Below, piece by piece: positions 35,900 through 44,705 of a stretch of DNA of 62,893 nt. The first letter of the stretch is position 1; every line of letters starts with the position of its first letter. The position numbers and the translations under genes were made by a program. Source of the stretch: Acidimicrobiaceae bacterium (lineage in GTDB: Bacteria > Actinomycetota > Acidimicrobiia > Acidimicrobiales > Aldehydirespiratoraceae); the NCBI GenBank assembly GCA_026708645.1, contig JAPOUM010000039.1:1-62893 (forward strand), in the 5' to 3' direction. The notes beneath the pieces are model-generated. The model had not been told where the DNA came from, searched no databases, and saw only the letters and a list, made by a program, of their open reading frames with translations.

Positions 35900-38830
35900 A
35901 TGTCTGACAAGCCTGCGCCCTGGTGGCAGATCGTCTCCTTACGCGACGAGGTATCTCGCAGCGGAGGCGCCGTCGACGATGTGCAGATGTCGCTGCACAA
36001 CGCCGTGTTCGGCATTCAGGGCGTCGGCGCGGGCCGCACCCCTTACGCCGACGCGGCCTATTTCGGCGCCATCACCCATCCGACGGGCAGTCTCGTTGAT
36101 CTGATGGCCCATGTGGCAGTGCGTCTCGGGGCGCCGAGGTCAACGCAGTCTGGCGCGGTGTGGCGGCTCGATCAAGCGATGGGCGGAGGCAAGTCGCACG
36201 GCCTGATCGGACTGTGGCACCTGGCGGCGCATCCTGAGGCGCTGTCAGCAACCGACCTCGGCAAGAAGGTCATGGCCGCTGCTGAAGCCATCGCAGGGTC
36301 GGGGCAGGTGAGCGCCGGTCTGAGCGATCCGATCTGCGTGGTGCTGGACTGCGACAACACGACCGCCACTGCGGAGGATTTCGGTCCCGCGAGTCGGCTC
36401 GGGGAGCGTTTCTTGTGGAGGCTCTTCGACGCGGACACGCACCGTTACGAGGCCTTCCGCGAGCACATCGCCAACAAAGCGAAACTCGCTGCGGCGCTCA
36501 GCAGCATCGGTCGGCCGGTGCTGGTCCTGATCGATGAGATCATGGACTACATCCGCGTCACAGCAGCAGCCGACCCTGACGGTTCGGTGCTCGACATGGC
36601 TTTTCTGCGGGCGCTGCTTGATGTGGTCAACGATGTGGCGAACTGTGCGGCAGTGGTGGTGATGATCGCCTCCGACAAGGACAACATGGTGATGAGCGAT
36701 ACCGGCGCCAAGCATCGCGTCGAGCTCGAAGACCTGCTAACTCGCAACGCTCGCACCACCGCAGTCACCGGAGGCGGTGATTTCGCGGAGATCATCGGTC
36801 GCCGTTTGTTCGCGCAGCAGTCCGCAGCTGAAGTGACGGATGCTGTCGCGAGCCGGTTCCTCAAAGAGATGCGCGGTGCCTGGGATACCAAAGTCTTCAA
36901 GAAACTGAGCGGCTATTCAGAGTCGCAGTTCCGCAACGAGGTCTCACGGTGCTATCCGTTCCATCCCGGTCTGATAGCGCTGGCCGAAGACGAGTGGGCT
37001 CAGCACGCCGGGTTTCAGCGGGTGCGATCCATCATCCGGGTGTTCGCCTCAGCGGCTTATGAGCAGGCTCGCCGAGCTGAAGCAGGCGAATGGTCGCCCG
37101 AATTGATCGACAGCGGCGACCTGCCTCTGCAATCCAACCAACTGCGTGAGTCGTTGCTCAGTTCCGGTCTCATAGCTGACGAAAAAACTCAAGCCAACCT
37201 GCGCGAGATAGCCAGCGTCGACATCGTCGACCAGCACAATCCGCAACGCGGCGCCGCGCGCCGCTTGGACGTAGCCCGTGACGAAGGTTGGACGAAGCAC
37301 AACCCGCGATCTGCGGAGCGGATGGCCACGGCACTGTTCGTCAGATCCCTGTGCCCTCGCTCAGGCGGCGCCCGTGGCGCCACTGAACCTGAACTGTTCG
37401 CCGCTTCGTTTGTTCCCAATGGTGCCTACGGCCCGGGCGATGCCGAGACGGTAGCCGCCGAGTTGCTGGAGACCGAACAGGGGGCAGCGTCTGTGGATTC
37501 TCTGCCTGGCAAGGGCGGAGCCGCCAAGAGATGGGTGTTCGAGACTCGCAAGACCTTGGCGATGCTGACACGGGCCGAGAAAAAGACGGTCAGCGACCTT
37601 GATCGTGATCGTGCCATCACGGATCGTGCTTTCGCGCTTGCGTCCTCTGGGCCGTTCGACAAGATCGTTCGCGCCGATGGCGGGGATGCGTCCGACACAG
37701 GGGCCACAGGCCGACAGTGTGTTGATGTGCTGTCTAGTGCAGGCATCGACAACCGGCATCAGACCAGGCTGGTGATCTTGGATTCACGTTGGTTCTCGCT
37801 TTTCAACGGCGACGACAGCGCCACACGCGAAGCGTGCATCGCGGCGCTGGGCGTCGGGCCGAATCCGGTGAGCGTCCAGTGGGCGTCATCGGCGGTGTTC
37901 GCCTGCGCCAACACTGCCGTGCGGGCTCAAGCCCGCGGTCTTGCATCTGAGTGGATCGCCCGCAAACGGGTCGCTGAGCATCCCGCCGTGCAAGCTGACA
38001 GCGACACCCACGAGCGGGCTCAAGCCGATGCCAGAGAAGCCGGCAGGCGTCTCGATGACATGGTGAAGCAGTGCTACAAGCACATCATCTACCTCGCCCC
38101 CGAAGGCGAGTACGGCCGCAGCGTCGAATTCGTGAGGCTCAGCAAAGACACTCAGAGCGCTCTCAACGGTTCAGATGTCTGGGAAGAACTGCGCGAGCGC
38201 AGCAAAGTGTTCAACCCGGGAGAGTTCACCCGCGGCGCTCTGCTTCACAATCTGCGTGACAGCGACTACGGATGCCCGATCTCTGAGATCCGCGATGCAT
38301 TCTGGTCGAACCCGCACAAGCCTCTGCTGCCGACCGGAGCAGCAGATCTCGCAGAAGCGATCTTTGACGCCGTCAAAGAAGGCGACATCGAACTGGTCGG
38401 CTCTGACGGTGTCGTCTACCCGGTTCGTTCGCGCAACGACATCAATCTAGCCGCCACCGACATTCGCATCCGCCGAGCCGAACCGGCAGGTGTCGACGAA
38501 GAGCAGCCACCGTCCCCCGAAATCGAAGATGGGAGAGAAACGGGCACGCGGCCAGAGATCAACGAGCCGGGCGCCCAACAGGACGGCCCGAATGTTCAAG
38601 TCAGGCACTGGCAACTCACGCTCAACATCAACAAGGCAGTCAACCCCGACGATCCTGATGACGCCCTAGTGAACCTCCTGCGTGAGCTGTCCAACCGACT
38701 GGAGGAAGGCAAGATCGCTCACATCACTCAAACCACGCAGATCACTGTGACGGGTGAGCAATCAGATGCCGAGGCTCTCGAAGGCCTGGCCAAAGAGGCC
38801 GGCACCGCGGTCAACGTCATCAAGGTGTAG
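35900..38830 (+). CDS. DUF499 ATPase
   Basis: A 976-residue DUF499 protein. P-loop AMGGGKSHGLIGLWH (GGGKSH at 95-100) is preceded by the DUF499 hallmark YADAAYFGAITHPTGSLVDL; Walker B-like VLVLIDEIMDYIR follows. The remainder is helical, with a small charged linker (~870-900) and a C-terminal ~70-residue domain. ATG 35900 has AGGAG upstream. DUF499 genes accompany DUF1156 methylases and large helicases in several anti-phage-associated clusters, where they are thought to act as ATP-driven partners of the methylase; mechanism not established. It starts 116 bp after the methylase stop on the same strand. Confidence 0.9.
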   Translation: MSDKPAPWWQIVSLRDEVSRSGGAVDDVQMSLHNAVFGIQGVGAGRTPYADAAYFGAITHPTGSLVDLMAHVAVRLGAPRSTQSGAVWRLDQAMGGGKSHGLIGLWHLAAHPEALSATDLGKKVMAAAEAIAGSGQVSAGLSDPICVVLDCDNTTATAEDFGPASRLGERFLWRLFDADTHRYEAFREHIANKAKLAAALSSIGRPVLVLIDEIMDYIRVTAAADPDGSVLDMAFLRALLDVVNDVANCAAVVVMIASDKDNMVMSDTGAKHRVELEDLLTRNARTTAVTGGGDFAEIIGRRLFAQQSAAEVTDAVASRFLKEMRGAWDTKVFKKLSGYSESQFRNEVSRCYPFHPGLIALAEDEWAQHAGFQRVRSIIRVFASAAYEQARRAEAGEWSPELIDSGDLPLQSNQLRESLLSSGLIADEKTQANLREIASVDIVDQHNPQRGAARRLDVARDEGWTKHNPRSAERMATALFVRSLCPRSGGARGATEPELFAASFVPNGAYGPGDAETVAAELLETEQGAASVDSLPGKGGAAKRWVFETRKTLAMLTRAEKKTVSDLDRDRAITDRAFALASSGPFDKIVRADGGDASDTGATGRQCVDVLSSAGIDNRHQTRLVILDSRWFSLFNGDDSATREACIAALGVGPNPVSVQWASSAVFACANTAVRAQARGLASEWIARKRVAEHPAVQADSDTHERAQADAREAGRRLDDMVKQCYKHIIYLAPEGEYGRSVEFVRLSKDTQSALNGSDVWEELRERSKVFNPGEFTRGALLHNLRDSDYGCPISEIRDAFWSNPHKPLLPTGAADLAEAIFDAVKEGDIELVGSDGVVYPVRSRNDINLAATDIRIRRAEPAGVDEEQPPSPEIEDGRETGTRPEINEPGAQQDGPNVQVRHWQLTLNINKAVNPDDPDDALVNLLRELSNRLEEGKIAHITQTTQITVTGEQSDAEALEGLAKEAGTAVNVIKV

Positions 38831-38833
38831 GCC

Positions 38834-38849
38834 GCCGCGGGATCGCGGC
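38834..38849. terminator. GC hairpin after the DUF499 gene
   Basis: GCCGCG, loop GGAT, CGCGGC: a perfect 6-bp stem starting 4 bp after the stop. No T-run follows. It may mark the end of the defence operon. Confidence 0.3.
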
Positions 38850-38933
38850 ACGGGGCAGCGGAGGAGCTCTCCCACGGCGGGTCGCTGAGGAGGCGCGGTC
38901 GGAGTCTCGGCTTGGTGCTGCAAGACTGACTGC

Positions 38934-39194
38934 GTGCGCGCCGATGTGGAAAAGATCATCAAGGTGATCCGGCCGGCCATCCAGGCCGACGAGGGCGACA
39001 TCGAGTTGATCGACGTTGACGAAGCCAGCGGCGTCGTGACCGTCGAACTCCAAGGCGCCTGCGTCACCTGTCCGGCATCCACCCAGACCCTCAAAGCCGG
39101 CATCGAGCGGATCATGCGCGACCGGGTTCCGGGAGTCACCGAGGTCGTCGAGATCAACGCCCTGGGCATGAGCGAGGCTTTCGTCACGCTGTAG
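38934..39194 (+). CDS. NifU C-terminal domain protein (Nfu-type Fe-S scaffold)
   Basis: An 86-residue stand-alone NifU C-terminal domain. The pattern VEKIIKVIRPAIQADEGDIE, then GVVTVELQGACVTCPASTQT with the cluster-binding CxxC (CVTC), then LKAGIERIMRDRVPGVTEVV is typical. Two such proteins share a [4Fe-4S] cluster between their CxxC pairs and pass it to target enzymes. GTG start. It lies 103 bp after the DUF499 gene but belongs with ordinary metabolism; a possible N-terminal partner gene is at 28080 on the other side of the island. Confidence 0.92.
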   Translation: MRADVEKIIKVIRPAIQADEGDIELIDVDEASGVVTVELQGACVTCPASTQTLKAGIERIMRDRVPGVTEVVEINALGMSEAFVTL

Positions 39195-39258
39195 CGGCCT
39201 TGCCGGCCGCGCCGCTACGGTGCCCGCCTGTGACGCCCACGATGAGCGTGACTGCACG

Positions 39259-40161
39259 ATGAGCAACGTGCCGGAGGTGCTGCCCCCGCCGCCTGATCGC
39301 CGCTGCTACCGCCACAGCGACCGTCGGGGCGGCGTGCGCTGCCAGCGCTGCGAACGACCGATCTGCCCGGAGTGCATGCGTCAGGCGTCGGTCGGGTTCC
39401 ACTGCCCGGCCTGCGCAGCGCCTCGCCGCTCGCCTGCGACGGCACGCGCCGCTCAGCGGGCCTCCGCCGTCCGGCGGGTCTATGTCACCTGGATCCTGCT
39501 GGCGCTGAACGGGCTGGCGTTCCTCTACTCGGTCGTCTTGAACCGTTCCGGCGGCGGCTTCACCCGCATCAACCGAGACCTGCTCATCGATGGCGGCCTG
39601 TTCGCCGGCGCTTCGCTGATCGAAGGCGCCCGGTTCAGGCTGATCGGGGTCGACGCAGGCGAGTACTACCGGCTCGTCACCTCAGCTTTCTTGCATGACG
39701 GGATCATCCATCTGGCTCTCAACATGTACATCCTCTGGTTCCTCGGGCAGATGCTCGAGTCGGGGTTCGGACGGGCTCGCTTCTCGACGTTGTTCGTCGT
39801 GTCGATGCTCGGCGGCGCCTTCGGCGTGCTGGTGCTCTCACCGCCGAACGTGCCCACCGTCGGAGCTTCGGGAGCGGTGTTCGGATTGATGGGCGCCACC
39901 GTGCTGGTGCTCCGCCGCGAGACCGGGAGCATCTGGCGGACTCCGCTGACACCGCTGCTGCTGATCAACGTCGTGTTCACCCTGCTGATACCGAGGGTGT
40001 CGATCGGCGGGCACTTCGGCGGCTTGGCCGCAGGCATGGTGATGGGCGCGGTGATCATCGCCATGCAACGCCGCAGGCTGCCCGCCTGGTTGGCGGTGTT
40101 GACCGGCGGCGCGATTTCGGCGCTGCTGGTGGCGGGGTCGCTGGCAGCCGCAGCCCGATAG
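39259..40161 (+). CDS. Rhomboid-family intramembrane serine protease with N-terminal zinc-binding box
   Basis: A 300-residue protein from ATG 39259 (GTG 39220 would add 13). Residues ~15-55 form a B-box-like zinc motif: CYRHSDRRGGVRCQRCERPICPECM...GFHCPAC. Six or seven TM helices follow. Rhomboid hallmarks: HLALNMYILWFLGQMLE, then the catalytic Ser in VGASGAVFGLMGA, and the catalytic His in SIGGHFGGLAAGMVMG. It probably cleaves TM segments of unknown membrane proteins. The same architecture is common in actinobacteria. It precedes the vWA/tubulin operon by about 100 bp. Confidence 0.92.
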   Translation: MSNVPEVLPPPPDRRCYRHSDRRGGVRCQRCERPICPECMRQASVGFHCPACAAPRRSPATARAAQRASAVRRVYVTWILLALNGLAFLYSVVLNRSGGGFTRINRDLLIDGGLFAGASLIEGARFRLIGVDAGEYYRLVTSAFLHDGIIHLALNMYILWFLGQMLESGFGRARFSTLFVVSMLGGAFGVLVLSPPNVPTVGASGAVFGLMGATVLVLRRETGSIWRTPLTPLLLINVVFTLLIPRVSIGGHFGGLAAGMVMGAVIIAMQRRRLPAWLAVLTGGAISALLVAGSLAAAAR

Positions 40162-40270
40162 CTCTCACCAGAGCATCCGAGGCGTCGGTCGCCGCTAGAC
40201 CCCCGGTCCAGAGTGTCCATGGGCCGGTTTGTCACCCGGTTCAGCTGTCGGGCACAATGTGAAGCTGTGA

Positions 40271-40804
40271 GTGTTCAACGAGGCGCCGAGAGATCGTCTG
40301 AGAATCGAGTCGCGGATTCAGTCGGGTTCCCGGCGATACAGAGCTTCGGGACGGCGCTGCCATGACCGCCGCAAACTCATTTTCTCCCCCCCCCCCCCGC
40401 CGCCAGCAAATGAGACGCCGTTAGCGCCATCGTCGGCTAGCCGAGCAGGAGCCCCCCAGTCCTTCATCGGTCCTCCAGTGCTGCCTTTCGTGGTGGCGCT
40501 GGTGATGCTGCTCGCCTCGGCAGTTCTGCTCTACTCGGGAGGAGAGATCGTGCCGTGCCGCAGAGCCGCGACCTGTGAGCCTGCGGCGAACGTGCTGGGT
40601 TTCTTTGCGGGTTCTCTCGTCGGCGTCATTTCGCTCGGGGCCTTCGTCGCGCTCGACAATCGGCGCAAAGCATCAACATCCAGGCGCTACCGCAGTTGGC
40701 GGATATCGCCTCGAGGGCTGATTATTTGGATCGTTTCCGCGGCGTGGATTTTGGGAATGCTGCACATGTTCGGGTTCGCTCTGCATCTGACACGGCTGCT
40801 GTGA
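40271..40804 (+). CDS. Small three-TM membrane protein, first gene of the vWA/tubulin set
   Basis: A frame of 177 codons. The last ~110 residues hold three clear TM helices (FVVALVMLLASAVLLYSGG, then VLGFFAGSLVGVISLGAFVA, and IIWIVSAAWILGMLHMFGFA), with two cysteines between the first two. The first ~40 residues from GTG 40271 are Arg-rich and look like out-of-frame reading. A better start is ATG 40362 in another frame (MTAANSFSP...), which would enter this frame if the 13-C tract had one more C. Its stop overlaps the GTG of the vWA gene (GTGA). No family recognised. Confidence 0.6.
   Translation: MFNEAPRDRLRIESRIQSGSRRYRASGRRCHDRRKLIFSPPPPPPANETPLAPSSASRAGAPQSFIGPPVLPFVVALVMLLASAVLLYSGGEIVPCRRAATCEPAANVLGFFAGSLVGVISLGAFVALDNRRKASTSRRYRSWRISPRGLIIWIVSAAWILGMLHMFGFALHLTRLL
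40386..40398 (+). repeat. 13-C homopolymer near the start of a membrane-protein gene
   Basis: Thirteen C in a row, 22 bp after an ATG at 40362. As given, that ATG reads into an early stop (40425-ish); with 14 C it would read straight into the three-TM protein. It is therefore a second candidate slippage switch, or a homopolymer error. Confidence 0.7.
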
Positions 40805-43800
40805 GCAGCACCGGAAGATCCGCCGCACGGGCTGCGGCCAGGCGTCGCCTGCGGCGTTTAGCGGCCTCGGCATTGGCCGTCGCGCTATTGATCGGGGTGG
40901 TCGTCTTTGACGCCGTTGATACGCAGCCCGTGTCAGCTCAGGCTCAGCCGACGGAGGCATCCCGAAACCGCGAATGCCAGACGGTCGATCTGCTGCTGCT
41001 GATGGACCAGTCGGCTTCGCTTCGCTCGGCCGATCCTGGAGGAGACAAGCGCAGAGAAGCTCTTCGCAGCATTCGCAGCCGCCTGTCAGCGGCACCTCGC
41101 ATACATCTGGCACTGATCGGCTTCAACAGCGAACTGAACCTCCACGCCAGCCGTTTCGAGCCGGCCGCTGAAGGGGCTTCGGCCCATCCCAGCCAAAACG
41201 AACTCGAGGCTTCGCTGAACAGCCCGCGCAGCGGCGCCTTCACCGACTACGGCGAGGCGCTGCGCGGCTCTCTGGAAGTTTTCGACGATGCCCGCGTCGG
41301 CTCTTGCCGCGAGCTGGTCTGGTTCACCGACGGAGTGCATGACACTGCGGTCCCCTCCACCGCCGAAGAGGCCCAACAGGCTGAGCAGCTTCATGGCGAG
41401 GTGTGCCGGAGCGTCGCTCCGAGACTCGCTGATCTAGGCGTGCGCACACAGGTGGTGCTGCTCGGCGACAGCTTCAAGAGGGCTGCGCAGTCTCAGAACA
41501 GTTCCGACCGGCGGATCGCAGAACTGTCGGCACAGATGATGAGCGCCGTCACCGCAGACACACTCATCGCCGGGAGGCCCGTCGACGCTGGTTGCGATGT
41601 CGTGAACCTGGTGTCGGGTGATGTGCTCGAAGGTGAGCCGATAGATCTGCCGAACAGCTTCATCGAGCCTTTGGCGCTGATCAGAGGACTGAGACGCTGG
41701 CCCGACTGCGCGTCGAACTCAGGCCGGATGCGTCCCAGCGACCGCCTGCCGGCCGGCGCGTACATCGACGAGATGGAGATCCTCTCCTATGGCGGCACGA
41801 TCGAGCGCTACCGCCTCGGCGAGAAAGACTGGGTCGTCACAGGCTCGGGTGCGCGCAAAGTGGACTTCGATTCCGCGGATTTGGCGGATCAACCCTCGGG
41901 TTGGGTGCTGCAGCTGGAAGTGGCCGCCGATCCCGGCGGCGACGTCGACGACGTGACGCTGTCGTGTTTCTCGAAGCCTGTCGACGAGCCCTTGAGGCTC
42001 GAAGGCCGAGCCGTCGATCCCGCCACCGGCGAGACGGCCTCGTGGCTGACAGCAGGCGAGCGCTACGACCTGCGCGCCGACGCCGGGCCGTACGGTTGCG
42101 ACGACAGCAACCTCGAGTTGAGGATCGAGACACTCGACTTCGCGAGCCTGGGACGCGCCGAGTGCGACGAAGGCGGCTCATGGTTCAGCGACTTCGAGGC
42201 GGTGCCTTCCGGCGATCAGCGAAGGATCACTGAAGCGCCCGGGCGGCTCGCACCCTTCCACGCCGAGACCATGTGGCCCGACGAACCCCAGCTCGATGTG
42301 AGCGTCGAGCTGCGCCCGTCGTCGACGATCTTGTCGGATCAGCCGCTCGAATGCTTCACCGACGCGGACTCGCCGCGGGTCGAGATCGATTCCGGGACCG
42401 AGACGCGGGCGCCACGCGCTCGCATCGTGGCCGCAGAGTGCAGGCTCACTCCGCAGCCTGGAGGCGAAACCTCCGTGGATGTCGACTCATCGCCGTCGCA
42501 GCCCGATTACCGGCTCGTGACCGAAGACGGCGAGCCGCTGCCGCAGCCTCTGCTGCCTGAGGACGGTCCGCAGGAGTTCAATGTCGTCAGCGACGACATG
42601 ACGCCCGGCGATCTGCCCGAAGTGCCGAGCACTGTTGAGGTGACAGCATCGTTCCGGCAAGCAGACGGCCGCTCCAGCGTGCTGGGCTCAGAAGTGTTGA
42701 ACGTCGGGCCTTCCCTGTCGTCGCCGATCGAATGCGTCAGCGGCGCTTCCGGTGCCTCTGGAGCGCTGTCGCAAGGGGCGGGAGGTGTTCTGCCGCGTCT
42801 GGAAGTGTCCCCGGCAGACGCAGGCGCCGACCGTCTCGTCGTCGCTGAGTGCCGCGGCCCGCGCGGCGCGCCCGCCGAAATCTCAGTGCAATCCCCGACT
42901 GGCACGCAAGGCGGCAGTGAAGTGGTGATCGTCGATCCCTTCACCGGTGCTGCAGTGCCTCAGCCGGCTGCTTGGGCTGCGGACGACACAGAGCCTTTCG
43001 AGGTGGCTGTCGTCGTTCCGAGCGCGGGGTTCGACGGCAGCGGCACGGTCACTTTGAGAGTGATCCCTCAAGACCCGTTCGTACCGTTGGTCGCCACGAT
43101 CGCAATGCCGGAGATCCAGTCGAGCCCACAACTGGCGTGCGGACTGGACGGCGACCTGCCTGAGATCAGTCTCGGGCTGCCGCTGCGAGTAGTGGTCAGT
43201 GAATGCCGCGTCGATCCGCCCGACAGCGGCACCATCGCCGTGGAGGCCTCGGCAGCGGGTCCCGACTTCGGGTATGCGGTCGAGTCGTCCGAGTCGGGTG
43301 CGTCTCCGCCGTGGACGCTCAGCAGCGATTCGCTTCCGCTGAGGTTGCTCGTCGTCAGTGAGGAACTGGGAGTCAACGGCTGGGACTACCACGGGATCGT
43401 GACCTTGAGAGTCGCGGCGATACCCGAACGCGGCGTGGCGCAGGTCTATCGGCGCGCCATCGACGTACCGCCCGGTTTGCTGAACGACCAGCTGAGCTGC
43501 GAGCCGCTGCGGATAGTCAACGCCGAAGAAGACGAAGTGCCCGCCGAGCCGCTGCGAGCGACTCTCGACTGCGGATTCCCGCTGCGAGTCTCCGGCGGCG
43601 ACCTGTCACTCGCTGTCACCGCCGCCCCGAACGCCGACGACCTGCCGGCGCAGCTGAGCGACTGGCGATTCCTGCCGGCGTCGGAGTTGCTCGACGACGG
43701 GCGGATTCTGCGCTTCGGCGAAGGCGAGACCATTTCGCAGCTGCGTCTCGTGACATCTGAACAACTGCCCAACGACCGCATCGCATCGGACGCAGCGACA

Positions 43801-44700
43801 GTGACGATCAGCGCCGAATGGACGGCGCCGGGCTGGCAGTCACCGCTCACCGCCACAACGACGACGCAATACACGTTGGATCTGTGGCAGCGCAGCATTC
43901 TGTGGCTGGCTGTGCTGATCGCTCTGCTCGCCGCGCTGGCGACTCTGATGGTGCTCTACGGCGTGGTCGCAGCAACGAACCGGCTACCGAAGCCGAGCAA
44001 CTTCTGGGCGTATCGGCTGGAGTTCAGCACGCACCGCGACGAGCGGGGCAAACTGCATTCAAGCGAGATCGAGCGCTTCGACCTCGACTCCTCTGATGCG
44101 CTGCCGGTGGCGGGCGGCGCCGGCCAGAAGCAGCTGAAGGTCGAAGATCTGAAGATCACCGCTCGACGTCCGAAGTGGTGGCAGCTCCCGGAGCTGCTGC
44201 GCGGCGGTTGGGGAGAACTCGAAGTGCGAGGCATCAGTGGCCCGGTGGCGGCTCGCCCCGCCGGCCCGCAAGCCTCGCCGGCCGCCGCCGCAACTGCACC
44301 TGAACAATTCCAAGAGCTTGCTGTGGTCGCTTTGCAAGAGGCCGCTGAGCCCCGTGGCATGGCCTTCCTGCTGGTGCCTAAAAATCCGAGAATGCGGTCG
44401 TCGGACTCGAGCCGCCAGCTCAAAGAAATCCTCGCGGACTTGACCCCCAGCGCAGCAAGGACTTCCAGTGCGGCAAGCGCCCCCGTGTCGGCTGAAGGCG
44501 GCCAGACGCCGCATCAGTCAACCGAGGCGCCTAGGAGCGAACTCGCCGGGGTTTCTCCTGTGAGAGACGGGAGTGCTTCCGAGAGAGAAGCGTCGCCGCC
44601 TCCGCGCCGCGGTCCGCAGGGGCCGCCGCCGCGACAGGCGTCGCAGCCTCCTCCCCGCAAAGGCTCGCAACCTCCTCCGCCCAGAGAAAGGCCAAGGTAG
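40801..44700 (+). CDS. Membrane-anchored von Willebrand factor A protein
   Basis: A 1299-residue protein from GTG 40801, overlapping the previous stop. A TM/signal segment at ~20-38 (LAASALAVALLIGVVVF) is followed by a vWA domain at ~62-255 with the MIDAS motif LLLMDQSASLRS (DxSxS at 69-73) and ELVWFTDGVHD. About 770 beta-rich, Asp/Glu-rich residues with scattered cysteine pairs suggest stacked Ig-like domains. A second TM at ~1030-1058 (WLAVLIALLAALATLMVLYG) leads to a ~240-residue cytosolic tail ending in Pro/Arg-rich repeats (PPPRRGPQGPPPRQ). The large middle is therefore probably extracellular, with the tail facing the tubulin-like protein. It is likely an adhesive or sensing surface component. 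Confidence 0.8.
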   Translation: MSSTGRSAARAAARRRLRRLAASALAVALLIGVVVFDAVDTQPVSAQAQPTEASRNRECQTVDLLLLMDQSASLRSADPGGDKRREALRSIRSRLSAAPRIHLALIGFNSELNLHASRFEPAAEGASAHPSQNELEASLNSPRSGAFTDYGEALRGSLEVFDDARVGSCRELVWFTDGVHDTAVPSTAEEAQQAEQLHGEVCRSVAPRLADLGVRTQVVLLGDSFKRAAQSQNSSDRRIAELSAQMMSAVTADTLIAGRPVDAGCDVVNLVSGDVLEGEPIDLPNSFIEPLALIRGLRRWPDCASNSGRMRPSDRLPAGAYIDEMEILSYGGTIERYRLGEKDWVVTGSGARKVDFDSADLADQPSGWVLQLEVAADPGGDVDDVTLSCFSKPVDEPLRLEGRAVDPATGETASWLTAGERYDLRADAGPYGCDDSNLELRIETLDFASLGRAECDEGGSWFSDFEAVPSGDQRRITEAPGRLAPFHAETMWPDEPQLDVSVELRPSSTILSDQPLECFTDADSPRVEIDSGTETRAPRARIVAAECRLTPQPGGETSVDVDSSPSQPDYRLVTEDGEPLPQPLLPEDGPQEFNVVSDDMTPGDLPEVPSTVEVTASFRQADGRSSVLGSEVLNVGPSLSSPIECVSGASGASGALSQGAGGVLPRLEVSPADAGADRLVVAECRGPRGAPAEISVQSPTGTQGGSEVVIVDPFTGAAVPQPAAWAADDTEPFEVAVVVPSAGFDGSGTVTLRVIPQDPFVPLVATIAMPEIQSSPQLACGLDGDLPEISLGLPLRVVVSECRVDPPDSGTIAVEASAAGPDFGYAVESSESGASPPWTLSSDSLPLRLLVVSEELGVNGWDYHGIVTLRVAAIPERGVAQVYRRAIDVPPGLLNDQLSCEPLRIVNAEEDEVPAEPLRATLDCGFPLRVSGGDLSLAVTAAPNADDLPAQLSDWRFLPASELLDDGRILRFGEGETISQLRLVTSEQLPNDRIASDAATVTISAEWTAPGWQSPLTATTTTQYTLDLWQRSILWLAVLIALLAALATLMVLYGVVAATNRLPKPSNFWAYRLEFSTHRDERGKLHSSEIERFDLDSSDALPVAGGAGQKQLKVEDLKITARRPKWWQLPELLRGGWGELEVRGISGPVAARPAGPQASPAAAATAPEQFQELAVVALQEAAEPRGMAFLLVPKNPRMRSSDSSRQLKEILADLTPSAARTSSAASAPVSAEGGQTPHQSTEAPRSELAGVSPVRDGSASEREASPPPRRGPQGPPPRQASQPPPRKGSQPPPPRERPR

Positions 44701-44705
44701 ATCAG

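Noticed and set aside
28498..38830. Complete DISARM system
   Set aside because: A DrmD-like helicase and a methylase are present, but no drmA, drmB or drmC is found nearby; the small PLD protein at 53.9 kb is too far away and too different to serve as DrmC.
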